A stretch of DNA of 64,000 nucleotides from Streptomyces sp. NBC_01689. GTDB taxonomy: Bacteria > Actinomycetota > Actinomycetes > Streptomycetales > Streptomycetaceae. Position numbers and translations under genes: made by a program. The stretch lies in assembly GCF_036250675.1 (NCBI RefSeq), contig NZ_CP109592.1, positions 6,820,001 through 6,884,000 on the forward strand, given 5' to 3'. The notes beneath the pieces are model-generated. The model worked only from the letters and a program-made list of their open reading frames with translations. It had not been told where the DNA came from and did not search any database. Below are positions 1 through 8,346 of the stretch, piece by piece. The number at the start of each line of letters is the position of its first letter. The stretch's first letter is position 1.

Positions 1-766
1 CGTACGGGGCGGAGACCTCCAGGGTGTCGCCGGCCGCCACGTGGGCGTGCAGGTGGTTCGAGACCTCGCCGTCGGGGCTGCCGGCCTCGCGCACCCGCTT
101 GACGCCGATCCGGCGGTCCGGCGCGCCCGGGGCGCCGACGAGGCTGTACTGGCGGATCTGGCGGGCGCCGTCCGCCAGCGTCACCCGGACCGACACGTAC
201 TGGCCCGCCCGGAAGTCCGGCAGCGGGCCGCCGTCGGCCGGACGCATCCGGAACGTGGCGACGTCCGCCGTCTCCTCGTCGCGGCCCACGACGCGCCACG
301 TCCGCCAGCCGCGCGCGTCGTCCGAGTGCCGGGCGCGCAGCCGCTTCTCCAGGGCGATCAGCGCGTTCGCCATCAGCCAGTAGACCTCGTCCCAGGCGGC
401 CGCGACCTCGGGGGTGACCGCGTCGCCGAGGACCTCGGCGATGGCCGCGAAGAGGTGTTCGTGCACGACCGCGTACTGCTCGGGAGCGATCCCCAGCGAG
501 GCGTGCTTGTGGGCGATGCGGCTCAGCATGACGTCGGGGCGCTCGTCCGGCCGCTCGACGAGGTGGGCGGCGAAGGCGGCGATCGATCCCGCCAGCGCCC
601 GGCGCTGGGTGCCCGAGGCCTGGTTGCCGCGGTTGAAGAGGTCGCGCAGCAGCTCCGGGTGGGCGGCGAACAGCCCCTCGTAGAAGCGGTCGGCGATCTC
701 GCCGATGGCCGCGCCGACCGCGGGGAGGGTGGCACGCACGGTGGCGGTGGACTGCTCGGACAGCAT
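1..766 (-). CDS. hmp: Flavohemoprotein (nitric oxide dioxygenase), 5' part only
   Basis: Flavohemoproteins oxidise NO to nitrate in the cytoplasm using heme, FAD and NAD(P)H. The 255 visible residues begin MLSEQSTATV and contain a globin domain (about 1-140) with F28-Y29 in the distal pocket and a KH pair in IAHKHASLGI, where His88 fits the proximal heme ligand. A linker then leads into the FAD domain with RQYSLVG. The rest of the FAD and NAD domains lies beyond base 1. The ATG at 764-766 has a GGAG-type ribosome site just upstream on the minus strand. The gene is divergent from glnA2 and follows a strong NsrR-like palindrome. No nsrR gene is visible. Globin plus FNR architecture makes the call firm; which hmp paralogue it is cannot be told from this fragment. 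Confidence 0.93.
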   Translation of the reverse strand, partial: MLSEQSTATVRATLPAVGAAIGEIADRFYEGLFAAHPELLRDLFNRGNQASGTQRRALAGSIAAFAAHLVERPDERPDVMLSRIAHKHASLGIAPEQYAVVHEHLFAAIAEVLGDAVTPEVAAAWDEVYWLMANALIALEKRLRARHSDDARGWRTWRVVGRDEETADVATFRMRPADGGPLPDFRAGQYVSVRVTLADGARQIRQYSLVGAPGAPDRRIGVKRVREAGSPDGEVSNHLHAHVAAGDTLEVSAPY

Positions 767-1097
767 CGGAACTCCTCGGGCCAGGACGGAAGCGGAGGGC
801 CGCTGGTGCGACTCCCTGTCTGCACAGCACGGTAATAAAACTTGCATCTAAGATGCAAATTAAAGGGGGCGTGGAGGAAGGGTGCAGGCCGGGCATTACA
901 ACGAGGCGGGTGAGCAGGCAGTATGGGCAGCGGAACGGACACCTTCCGTAGGCGAGGCGTTCACTCCGTGGTCGGCGGGCCGATCATGGTCGGCAACGCG
1001 CACGAAATGGTGTTGTGGTGGGATGCTCAGGTGCCCCGACCGTCTTCGAGGCGTGGGAGCAGGCGGCCTGACCAGCAAGGATGGGTGGAAGCGGACA
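767..1097. other. Divergent intergenic region hmp / glnA2
   Basis: This 331-bp gap separates divergent hmp and glnA2. It holds the NsrR-like operator at 839-861 in an AT-richer patch next to hmp. The glnA2-proximal 200 bp show no convincing gene, no long hairpin and no four-part GlnR box. A reading frame runs into glnA2 from 882, but glnA2 homology starts only at the ATG at 1098. Confidence 0.6.
839..861. promoter_or_regulatory. NsrR-type operator, 11-1-11 inverted repeat
   Basis: The core TTGCATCT-A-AGATGCAA is a perfect 8-1-8 palindrome. With flanks it becomes an 11-1-11 repeat with 10 of 11 pairs matching. The AGATGCA half-site and 11-1-11 spacing are those described for the NO-sensing Rrf2 repressor NsrR. 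It lies about 73 bp upstream of the hmp start, the classic NsrR target. Confidence 0.85.
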
Positions 1098-2459
1098 ATG
1101 GACAAGCAGCAGGAGTTCGTGCTCCGGACACTGGAGGAGCGGGACATCCGGTTCGTTCGGCTGTGGTTCACGGACGTGCTGGGCTTCCTCAAGTCGGTGG
1201 CCGTCGCCCCGGCCGAACTGGAGCAGGCCTTCGACGAGGGCATCGGCTTCGACGGCTCGGCGATCGAGGGCTTCGCCCGCGTCTACGAGTCCGACATGAT
1301 CGCCAAGCCCGACCCGTCCACGTTCCAGGTGCTGCCGTGGCGTGCGGAGGCCCCCGGTACGGCGCGCATGTTCTGCGACATCCTGATGCCGGACGGCTCC
1401 CCGTCCTTCGCCGACCCGCGCTACGTCCTCAAGCGCGCCCTCGCGAAGACCTCCGACCTGGGCTTCACCTTCTACACCCACCCGGAGATCGAGTTCTTCC
1501 TGCTGAAGGACCGCCCGCTGGACGGCTCGCGGCCCACCCCCGCGGACAACTCCGGCTACTTCGACCACACCCCGCAGAACGTGGGCCAGGACTTCCGGCG
1601 CCAGGCCATCACGATGCTGGAGTCGATGGGCATCTCCGTGGAGTTCAGCCACCACGAGGGCGCCCCGGGCCAGCAGGAGATCGACCTGCGCTACGCCGAC
1701 GCGCTCTCCACGGCCGACAACATCATGACCTTCCGCCTGATCATGAAGCAGGTCGCGCTGGAGCAGGGCGTGCAGGCCACCTTCATGCCGAAGCCGTTCT
1801 CGGAGTACCCGGGCAGCGGTATGCACACCCACCTCTCCCTCTTCGAGGGCGACCGGAACGCCTTCTACGAGTCCGGCTCGGAGTACCAGCTCTCCAAGGT
1901 CGGCCGCTCCTTCATCGCCGGCCTGCTCAAGCACGCCGCGGAGATCTCCGCCGTCACCAACCAGTGGGTCAACTCCTACAAGCGCATCTGGGGCGGCTCG
2001 GAGCGCACGGCGGGCGCCGGCGGCGAGGCGCCCTCGTACATCTGCTGGGGCCACAACAACCGCTCCGCGCTGGTCCGGGTCCCGATGTACAAGCCCGGCA
2101 AGACCGGCTCCGCACGGGTCGAGGTCCGCTCCATCGACTCCGGCGCGAACCCGTACCTGGCCTACGCCCTCCTGCTCGCCGCCGGCCTCAAGGGCATCGA
2201 GGAGGGCTACGAGCTCCCGCCGGGCGCGGACGACGACGTCTGGGCCCTCTCCGACGCCGAGCGGCGCGCGATGGGCATCGAGCCCCTGCCGCAGAACCTC
2301 GGCGAGGCCCTCACCCTCATGCAGCGCAGTGAACTGGTCGCCGAGACCCTCGGCGAACACGTCTTCGACTTCTTCCTCCGCAACAAGAAGTCGGAGTGGG
2401 AGGAGTACCGCAGCGAGGTCACGGCGTTCGAGCTGCGGAAGAACCTGCCGGTGCTGTAG
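1098..2459 (+). CDS. glnA2: Glutamine synthetase-like protein GlnA2 (probable gamma-glutamylpolyamine synthetase)
   Basis: A 453-residue GSI-fold enzyme. In S. coelicolor, GlnA2 is reported to ligate glutamate to polyamines rather than ammonia. GS signatures are present: FDGSAIEGF around D52, a metal-site EIE motif at E130, HHEGAPGQQEIDL, NQWVNSYKRI and NNRSALVRVP. Two departures from housekeeping GlnA are visible. Ala55 occupies the place of GlnA Ser53. Trp382 (in DDVWALSDAE) aligns with the adenylylated Tyr397 of GlnA (DLYELAPEE), so GlnE should not modify it. The ATG at 1098 is chosen because homology begins at MDKQQEFVL; upstream in-frame residues from 882 look non-coding. A perfect 16-bp hairpin follows the stop. 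Confidence 0.93.
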   Translation: MDKQQEFVLRTLEERDIRFVRLWFTDVLGFLKSVAVAPAELEQAFDEGIGFDGSAIEGFARVYESDMIAKPDPSTFQVLPWRAEAPGTARMFCDILMPDGSPSFADPRYVLKRALAKTSDLGFTFYTHPEIEFFLLKDRPLDGSRPTPADNSGYFDHTPQNVGQDFRRQAITMLESMGISVEFSHHEGAPGQQEIDLRYADALSTADNIMTFRLIMKQVALEQGVQATFMPKPFSEYPGSGMHTHLSLFEGDRNAFYESGSEYQLSKVGRSFIAGLLKHAAEISAVTNQWVNSYKRIWGGSERTAGAGGEAPSYICWGHNNRSALVRVPMYKPGKTGSARVEVRSIDSGANPYLAYALLLAAGLKGIEEGYELPPGADDDVWALSDAERRAMGIEPLPQNLGEALTLMQRSELVAETLGEHVFDFFLRNKKSEWEEYRSEVTAFELRKNLPVL

Positions 2460-2491
2460 CCGCAGGCCAGCGGCGGTTCTCGCGATGCGCC

Positions 2492-2528
2492 CCGCGGGGC
2501 CGGCGGCTGTCGGCCGCCGGCCCCGCGG
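2492..2528. terminator. Perfect 16-bp hairpin after glnA2
   Basis: The 16-nt arms 2492-2507 and 2513-2528 are exact reverse complements around a TGTCG loop. The hairpin starts 33 nt after the glnA2 stop. There is no T-run, as is usual for streptomycete terminators. Confidence 0.8.
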
Positions 2529-2687
2529 CCGTCCTCACGGCCCCTGGGCCGTCCGAAGGCCCTCCGCCCCCGGGAACCCGGTCCTCGGACACGTGGTCTC
2601 AGGGCGTGCATGCCGTGTCACGAGATCGCCGTGCGGATGCCCCGCCCCGGAGGAAGCGCGGCTGCTGGAGACAGGAGAACGAGCCCG

Positions 2688-3254
2688 GTGAGAATCATCC
2701 CCGCCCAGCCGAGCGACGTACCCAAGCTGCTGGCCTTCCGAGCGGAGGTCGCGGCGTGGCTCTCGGACCTCGGGACCGACCAGTGGCAGTTCCCCTACCC
2801 GGCCGCCAAGCTGCTGGAGACCGTCGATGACGGCACGGTCTTCATGGTCCTGGACGGTCCGGTGACGGCGGCGACCATCACCGTGACCCCTGACGCGGAA
2901 GCGGGCCTCTGGACGGAGCGAGAGCTCTCCGAGCCGTCCGTGTTCGTCAGCAAGCTCTCCGTCGCGCGGACGCACGGCGGGCGGAACATCGGTGGCCGGC
3001 TGCTCGACTGGGCCGGGGACCGGGCCCGTCGGGCCGGGGCCGAGTGGCTCCGGCTCGACGCGTGGACGACCAACACGGACCTGCAGGCGTACTACCTCCG
3101 CCAGGGCTTCGAGCACGTCCGTACGGTCCTCGACGGGAGAGCGATCAACGGAGGCCCCCGGGTGTCGGGTTGGCTGGCACAGCGGTCGACGGACCGGACT
3201 GAACACGGCTTCGTGGACGAGACCCCGGAGCCGGAACGGCCTGGTGGTGTCTAG
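2688..3254 (+). CDS. GNAT-family N-acetyltransferase
   Basis: A 188-residue acetyl-CoA-dependent N-acetyltransferase; the acceptor is unknown. The GNAT core is seen as VFVSKLSVARTHGGRNIGGR, a strand followed by the acyl-CoA loop R-N-I-G-G-R. It continues into LLDWAGDRAR and ends in the family's LRLDAWTTN and AYYLRQGFEHV segments. The GTG at 2688 is chosen because AGGAG at 2673-2677 precedes it and the fold starts at VRIIPAQPSD; a longer frame from 2610 adds a non-homologous leader. The gene lies on the same strand after the glnA2 terminator, so it is probably a separate unit. The C-terminal 15 residues are Pro/Glu-rich and probably disordered. Confidence 0.82.
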   Translation: MRIIPAQPSDVPKLLAFRAEVAAWLSDLGTDQWQFPYPAAKLLETVDDGTVFMVLDGPVTAATITVTPDAEAGLWTERELSEPSVFVSKLSVARTHGGRNIGGRLLDWAGDRARRAGAEWLRLDAWTTNTDLQAYYLRQGFEHVRTVLDGRAINGGPRVSGWLAQRSTDRTEHGFVDETPEPERPGGV

Positions 3255-3284
3255 GCCGTGTCCGCGCCCGGACACGGAACCTCC

Positions 3285-3956
3285 CTACCGCACCGGCCGT
3301 CCCTGTGGGGGCAGGTTTCCCGGGTCGCCGTCAGGAACGCCGCTCCGACGCGGTGTCATCCTGCCGGCCAGCCACTCCAGGTTCTCCCACACCCGGGGCT
3401 CACCGTGCAGGCGCCGCTGTTCCTCCACCCAGGGACGGTAGTTGTTCCAGACGGAGAGGATGAGGCCGCCCCATGCCTCGTCGATGACCTGGCGGTCGAA
3501 GGCGTCCGTCTGCGCGCCGACGGCGAGGAAGTTGAACGTGGTGAGGTAGGACGCGACCAGCTTCGTGGCTCGGTCGTCGCCGGACAGCGAGAGACCGACC
3601 AGGGCCGCGATGGCCCCGTGGTCCCGCTCGTGCGGTATGCCCTCGTCGAACAGGGCCTTCCGGCGGTCCATGTTGGCCGTGAGGTACTCCATGGTCGCTT
3701 GCTTGCGACGTCTGTCGTGGTCCTGTTCCGTACCGCGCGACAGCATGAGGAGCTGCCACGCCACCGCGCCGAAGGCGACGACGCTCACGAGCAGGGAGCC
3801 GAACGAAGCAATCAGGGACCACCGCTCATACGACGTCACGGCCGGATACGTTACGGAAGGTCCGCTGCCGGCGGGGCCCGTTTCCGGCATCGAGGCGCAC
3901 GTGCCCCAGGGCGGCTCCGGCCCGGAGCCGCTCCGCCGGCCCCGGGGCGCGATCAC
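3285..3956 (-). CDS. Small single-span membrane protein, unknown function
   Basis: Up to 223 residues. One clear membrane segment (LIASFGSLLVSVVAFGAVAW) follows a short polar N-terminus. It leads into an alpha-helical cytosolic region rich in charged residues (GTEQDHDRRRKQATMEYLTANMD) that resembles the bacterial DUF4760-type membrane proteins. The start is uncertain. The GTG at 3956 gives the full frame, the ATG at 3890 or the GTG at 3839 would trim it, and none has a good ribosome site. The last 20 residues are low complexity. It is convergent with the acetyltransferase and divergent from the secreted protein at 4101. No catalytic motif is recognised. Confidence 0.6.
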   Translation of the reverse strand: MIAPRGRRSGSGPEPPWGTCASMPETGPAGSGPSVTYPAVTSYERWSLIASFGSLLVSVVAFGAVAWQLLMLSRGTEQDHDRRRKQATMEYLTANMDRRKALFDEGIPHERDHGAIAALVGLSLSGDDRATKLVASYLTTFNFLAVGAQTDAFDRQVIDEAWGGLILSVWNNYRPWVEEQRRLHGEPRVWENLEWLAGRMTPRRSGVPDGDPGNLPPQGRPVR

Positions 3957-4100
3957 GGTTCAGGCGGGCCCGGCGGAGCGGGGACCGTCCGATGCCCCGT
4001 CGTGACGCGCGTGTGTACAACCCCGCGTGGATTCCGGCCGTCTGTAAGGCGCTGGAGGGATGAACCTCCGGTGCGTTTCCGCGAGGAGAATGGGGATCAG

Positions 4101-4865
4101 GTGGGGAAGCAGGTCTGGAGAGCCGTCGTGGCCGGTGGCGCGGCCGCGGTGTTCACGGCCTTGGCCGCGGTGCCGGCCGGGGCGGCCGAGGGCGGGGTCT
4201 CGTTCAGCCGTGTCCAGGTGAACGGCGGCAAGGCGATCGTGATCGGGGTGTCGAAGGAGGTCGCGGTGCCCGCCTCCTTCCGGATGGCGACCACGCACAA
4301 GTGGAAGTGGCCCGCGGTGTTCCTGTACCGCGGTGGTGCGGGTGACCGCCTGTGGCACGCCATCGAGACGAGCGACTGCGTCAAGGTGAGCTCGGGCGTC
4401 TGCGACTTCGACGAGACGATGTACTTCGACCCGAGCGTGTGGGACATGCGCAACAGTGAGGCCGGGGCCTGGAAGGTCGGGGCCGAGGTGTACTTCGAGG
4501 GCGGCGGCGGTGACACCGACGACAAGGGTCTGACGGTCGACGTCAAGCGCAACTCCCGCCTGACCGTCAACGCCTCGCCCGAACCGGTGTCCAAGGACAG
4601 GACCATCACCGTGACCGGAAAGGTCACGCGGGCCGACTGGGAGACCAGGAAGTACGTCTCCTACGGAGGCCGCCTGGTGAGCCTGCAGTTCAAGGCCTCC
4701 GGCGCCGCCGCCTACACCACCGTCAAGAAGGTGTACGCGAACGGTTCGGGGGGTCTCAAGACGACCGTGAAGGCGTCCAGGACGGGCACGTGGCGCTGGG
4801 TGTACTACGGCAACGCCACCACCGGGCCGTCGACGTCGTCCGGGGACGACGTCGTGGTGAAGTGA
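4101..4865 (+). CDS. Secreted protein, unknown function
   Basis: A 254-residue exported protein. The N-terminus MGKQVWRAVVAGGAAAVFTA with cleavage after AGAA is a typical Sec signal peptide. The mature part is beta-rich. It has one Cys pair (SDCVKVSSGVCDF) that may form a disulfide, an acidic glycine-rich loop EGGGGDTDDKG, and a C-terminal Ig-like half (TVTGKVTRADWE to WRWVYYGNATTGPS) like the repeats found on actinobacterial exported proteins. The GTG at 4101 is chosen because the signal peptide starts there; GAGGAG lies about 12 nt upstream. It stands alone between oppositely oriented genes. I do not recognise a family. Confidence 0.72.
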   Translation: MGKQVWRAVVAGGAAAVFTALAAVPAGAAEGGVSFSRVQVNGGKAIVIGVSKEVAVPASFRMATTHKWKWPAVFLYRGGAGDRLWHAIETSDCVKVSSGVCDFDETMYFDPSVWDMRNSEAGAWKVGAEVYFEGGGGDTDDKGLTVDVKRNSRLTVNASPEPVSKDRTITVTGKVTRADWETRKYVSYGGRLVSLQFKASGAAAYTTVKKVYANGSGGLKTTVKASRTGTWRWVYYGNATTGPSTSSGDDVVVK

Positions 4866-4965
4866 TGTCCGCGGTGCCGGCGGGCCGGTGGCGGCCGAAC
4901 CGGCGGTAACGGCTGCGACACGGGCCCGTCCGGGGCCGTGCCCGGCCGACGCGCGTGCGCGGGGT

Positions 4966-5997
4966 TCAGGCCGGCGGTCGGCCCACGTACGCCGGGGACA
5001 CCGCCGCCGTGCTGATGCGGCGTGGGTGTCCCGTGCCGTCGGCCGGGGCCGTGTAGAGGTCGGCGCCGTAGTCGCCGGGGAGGGCGTAGACGAGGGTGTG
5101 GTCGTCGCGCCAGACGGCCTGGTCGTCGACGCTGCGGGGTTCGGCGACGGGAGTCTCCCGCAGGGTGCGGAGGTCCAGGACGTACAGGTGCCAGGGGGCG
5201 TCCTTCGGGAGGCCCTTCACCCGCTTCTTGTAGGCGACGCGGGTGCCGTCGGGGGAGAGCGACGGGCACTCGACGTTCGGGTGGACGGTGGTCAGGGTGC
5301 GGGCGCGGAGATCTCCCCGGACCAGGTACGTGCTGCCGTGGGTGGCGAGCGTCGCGTAGAACGTGCGGTCGTCGGCGGTGAAGGTGACACCCCAGAAGTT
5401 GACGTCCGCCGCGTGGTACGTCCTGCCGTCCTTCACCACACGGAACGCCTCCAGGGACGGGATCAGCCGTCCCGTACGGGTGTCGACGACCGCGGCGCGG
5501 GTCGAGAAGTCCGTGCCCGCGTACGAGTCGCCGCCCACGAACGCCGTCCAGGCGGCGTAGCGGCCGCTCGGGGAGACGCGGGCGCGGGAGGGGATGCCGG
5601 GGACGTCGTAGCGGGCCGTGACCCGCAGGCGGGAGTCGAGCAGGACGGCCCGGTAGGTGTCCCCCACCGGGCCGTGCACCGACTGCAGGCAGACGCCCGT
5701 GCCGCCGGCCGCGTGGAACCGCAGGCACTTCACCTTCGAGGCGGTCCGCGGGCCCGCCGGGTCCGACGCCGGGACCGACGTCAGCTCGTCGCGGTGCGGA
5801 CCCCACGCCATGTTGCGGAAGATCATGCGGCCCCGCGCGCCGAGCGCCACCGGCCCCGCGGTGATCTCCGGGCCGCCGGGAACGGCGTGGTCACGGCGGT
5901 CGGCGCGGGCCGAGGCGCGCAGGACGGAGGCCGTGCCGATGCCCGCGAGCACGACGAGGGCCGAGACCAGCACCAGGAGACGGGTACGGAGGGTCAT
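4966..5997 (-). CDS. TolB/WD40-like beta-propeller protein, membrane-anchored or secreted
   Basis: A 343-residue protein with an N-terminal membrane segment (LLVLVSALVVLAGIGTASVL, about residues 7-26). Propeller-like repeats follow, such as ARVSPSGRYAAWTAF, VTFTADDRTFYATLA and PSLSPDGTRVAYKK, with the S-P-D/S-G-R-x-A-x pattern of TolB/PD40 blades. No catalytic residues are evident; such propellers usually bind ligands or partners. The ATG at 5997 overlaps the stop of the upstream MFS gene by 4 bp (ATGA), so the two are translationally coupled. It is the last gene of a three-gene operon led by a secreted phosphoesterase. Confidence 0.75.
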   Translation of the reverse strand: MTLRTRLLVLVSALVVLAGIGTASVLRASARADRRDHAVPGGPEITAGPVALGARGRMIFRNMAWGPHRDELTSVPASDPAGPRTASKVKCLRFHAAGGTGVCLQSVHGPVGDTYRAVLLDSRLRVTARYDVPGIPSRARVSPSGRYAAWTAFVGGDSYAGTDFSTRAAVVDTRTGRLIPSLEAFRVVKDGRTYHAADVNFWGVTFTADDRTFYATLATHGSTYLVRGDLRARTLTTVHPNVECPSLSPDGTRVAYKKRVKGLPKDAPWHLYVLDLRTLRETPVAEPRSVDDQAVWRDDHTLVYALPGDYGADLYTAPADGTGHPRRISTAAVSPAYVGRPPA

Positions 5998-7457
5998 GCG
6001 AGGCCTTCCGGAGGAGTGGGGCGCAGGGCGACGGAGACCAGGACCCCGAACACGAGCAGCGCGGCGGACACGGTGAGCGCCGTACGGTCGCCCCAGGCCG
6101 TCCAGGCGGCGCCGAAGCCGAGCGAGCAGACGAAACGGGCCAGCGCCTGGCCGGTCTGCACGAGGGCCAGCCCGGACGAGCGCAGTTCCTCCGGCACGCT
6201 CTCGGAGGCCGCGGCCATCAGGACGCCGTCGGTGGCCGCGTAGAAGCCGCCGTGCAGGAGCAGCACCAGGTACGGCAGTGCCGACCCGTGCCAGGCGGAG
6301 AGCAGGAGGGCGTAGACGAGCAGCAGGGCGCCGTGACCGGCCAGGAACAGCCGGCGGCTGCCGATCCGGTCCGCGAGGCGGCCCAGCGGGACGGCCAGGA
6401 GCAGGAACGCGGCCGCCGTGCCGAGGGGGAGCAGCGCGAACCAGCGGTCCGGCACGCCCAGGCGCCGCTGGAGGAGCAGGAAGACGAAGGCGTCGCTGAC
6501 CGTCGCGAGGCCCAGCAGGAGGGCGCACAGGGTGATGCGGCGCACCGCCGGAGTGCCGAGCAGGGACAGGGCCGCGCGGAGGGTGGGGGACGCGGGGGAC
6601 CCGGCCGGGTCCGCGGGGTTCTGCCCGGCGGGGGACGGGGCGGAGCCCGCCGCGCTCCCGGACCGGGGAGCCTCCTCCGCCGGACGGGACCGGTCCGCCG
6701 CTCCGGCGGGCGTGGACCGGGCCGGCCCCGCGGACCCGGCGGGCTCCGCGAACTCCGTGGGACGGGTCGCCTCCGCCGGCCGTGCGGACCGCGGGCCGGT
6801 CCCGGCGCGGGTGTCCGCCGGCACGAACAGCACCAGGACCAGGACCCCCACCACCGCCACGCAGAAGCTCACCGTGAACACCGCGTCGTAGCCGTCCACC
6901 GTCGCCCGCAGGATCAGGAAGGCGACCAGCGGGCCCAGCAGCGCGCCCGCCGTGTCCATGGCCCGGTGCACGCCGAAGGCGCGGCCACGCGTCGCCGGGG
7001 TGCTCGACAGGGAGATCAGCGCGTCGCGCGGGGCGGTGCGCAGGCCCTTGCCGGTGCGGTCGGCGGCCAGGACCAGGCCGATCGGGGTCAGTGAGTGCGC
7101 CAGCAGCAGGAGGGGTTTGCACGCTGCCGAGAGCGCGTAGCCGAAGCCCGCCACCCACTTGTGGCGGCCGCCGCCGCGGTCGGCCAGATGGCCGCCGACC
7201 AGTCGCACGAGCGCCGAGAAGCCGTTGTAGACGCCGTCCAGCAGGCCGAAACCCAGCGGGGACAGGCCGAGGCCCGCCACCAGGTACAGCGGGAGCACCG
7301 CGGTGACCATCTCGGACGAGACGTCGGTGATCAGACTGACCGTGCCGAGTGCCAGCACCGTGGGCGCGACCGCGGCGCGGCGCCGCCCGGCACGGGGCCG
7401 GGCGGCGCCTTCCGCGGACGCCGCACGCGTACCGGCGCGGCTGTCCGCAACGTACAT
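5994..7457 (-). CDS. Major facilitator superfamily transporter
   Basis: A 487-residue, 12-span MFS permease. The first half contains FGLLDGVYNGFSALVRLVGG and the loop motif HLADRGGGRHKW (G-x-x-x-D-R-x-G-R type). The second half repeats this as VPLGRLADRIGSRRLFLAG. Between the halves is an unusually long cytoplasmic Pro/Ala/Ser-rich linker (about residues 220-285) that is probably disordered. The substrate is unknown. The gene starts one base after the stop of the phosphoesterase gene and overlaps the propeller gene by ATGA, so all three are co-translated. The upstream PHO-box-like site suggests, by inference only, export or uptake of a phosphate-related compound. Confidence 0.85.
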   Translation of the reverse strand: MYVADSRAGTRAASAEGAARPRAGRRRAAVAPTVLALGTVSLITDVSSEMVTAVLPLYLVAGLGLSPLGFGLLDGVYNGFSALVRLVGGHLADRGGGRHKWVAGFGYALSAACKPLLLLAHSLTPIGLVLAADRTGKGLRTAPRDALISLSSTPATRGRAFGVHRAMDTAGALLGPLVAFLILRATVDGYDAVFTVSFCVAVVGVLVLVLFVPADTRAGTGPRSARPAEATRPTEFAEPAGSAGPARSTPAGAADRSRPAEEAPRSGSAAGSAPSPAGQNPADPAGSPASPTLRAALSLLGTPAVRRITLCALLLGLATVSDAFVFLLLQRRLGVPDRWFALLPLGTAAAFLLLAVPLGRLADRIGSRRLFLAGHGALLLVYALLLSAWHGSALPYLVLLLHGGFYAATDGVLMAAASESVPEELRSSGLALVQTGQALARFVCSLGFGAAWTAWGDRTALTVSAALLVFGVLVSVALRPTPPEGLA

Positions 7458-7458
7458 G

Positions 7459-8346
7459 TCAGGACGTCCAGATGCCGGTGATGTCCTTGCCGGAGGCGGC
7501 GTTGCCGGCGTGCGGCAGGCCGTGCATGTCCTCCAGGGTGCGCAGCAGGTCGTAGTGGTTGTACGTGGTGGCCGAGGAGGACCCGGCCGTCACCCGCTGG
7601 CCGTAGAGCACCGTGGGGATCTTGTTGCCGCTGAGCCGGTTGTCCTCGTCGAAGGTGACGACGAGCAGGCTGTTGTGGGTCTTGGCCCAGGTGGCGTAGG
7701 CGCCCAGGTTGTTCTTGAGCCAGGTGTCCCCGGAGGACACCGAGCAGTCGTGCATGTCGCTGCACAGGTTGGGGACGACGAAGGAGACCTGCGGCAGCGT
7801 CGTGTAGTCGGCCGGGAACTGCGCGAAGGTCTTCGCGCTCGACGTCGGCACGTTGCCGAAGCCGAACCAGGGGTTGTGCTTCTGCGCGTACTTGCCGCTG
7901 CTGCACGTCGTGGAGCCCTGGCTGGGCAGCGTCTCGTTGTAGCTCGCCCAGGTCTTGCCCGCGGCGATCAGCTCGGAGGCGAGGTTCGGCGCGGAGGAGA
8001 AACCGGGCCGCACACAGCTGTCGTCCGTGACGCCCTGCGTGGAGCCGGAGAACAGGGCGTAGTAGTTGGGCTGGCTCGGGTGCGTCTCGGCGTACGACTG
8101 GGAGAGGTTCGCACCCCCTGTTTTGAGCGAGTTGATGTACGGGGCGCTGGAGGAGCCGATCACCTGGCTGTACGCGTGGTTCTCGAAGACGACGACGACC
8201 ACGTGGTCCGGGGTCGGGACCCCGGCCGCGGCATGGGCGGTGGCGGAGCCGCCGAGCCCGGTCCACAGCCCCACCGCGGCCGCGGTGAAGGCGAGGGCGG
8301 ACGCCAGGACGGCACGGCGACGGCTGTACACGGTTCTGCCGGACAC
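7459..8346 (-). CDS. Secreted phosphoesterase (acid phosphatase / phospholipase C-like superfamily)
   Basis: A 295-residue exported phosphoesterase of the alkaline-phosphatase-like superfamily. The signal peptide begins with SRRR followed by AVLASALAF, a Tat-like twin arginine, and cleavage is likely near AHA-A at about residue 39. The metal-site motif VVVVVFENHAYSQV holds the family's E-N-H. Later SYAETHPSQPNYYALFSGS, SFVVPNLCSDMHDC and VVTFDEDN supply the remaining ligand-type residues. It probably hydrolyses phosphomonoesters outside the cell. It is first in a tight operon with the MFS and propeller genes. A PHO-box-like direct repeat lies about 95 bp upstream, fitting induction by phosphate starvation. 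Confidence 0.85.
   Translation of the reverse strand: MSGRTVYSRRRAVLASALAFTAAAVGLWTGLGGSATAHAAAGVPTPDHVVVVVFENHAYSQVIGSSSAPYINSLKTGGANLSQSYAETHPSQPNYYALFSGSTQGVTDDSCVRPGFSSAPNLASELIAAGKTWASYNETLPSQGSTTCSSGKYAQKHNPWFGFGNVPTSSAKTFAQFPADYTTLPQVSFVVPNLCSDMHDCSVSSGDTWLKNNLGAYATWAKTHNSLLVVTFDEDNRLSGNKIPTVLYGQRVTAGSSSATTYNHYDLLRTLEDMHGLPHAGNAASGKDITGIWTS

Noticed and set aside
2208..2210. Tyr371 of GlnA2 as an adenylylation site (in EGYELPPG)
   Set aside because: It looks like the NLYDLPP-type motif, but counting from the shared GLxGI motif places Trp382, not Tyr371, at GlnA Tyr397.
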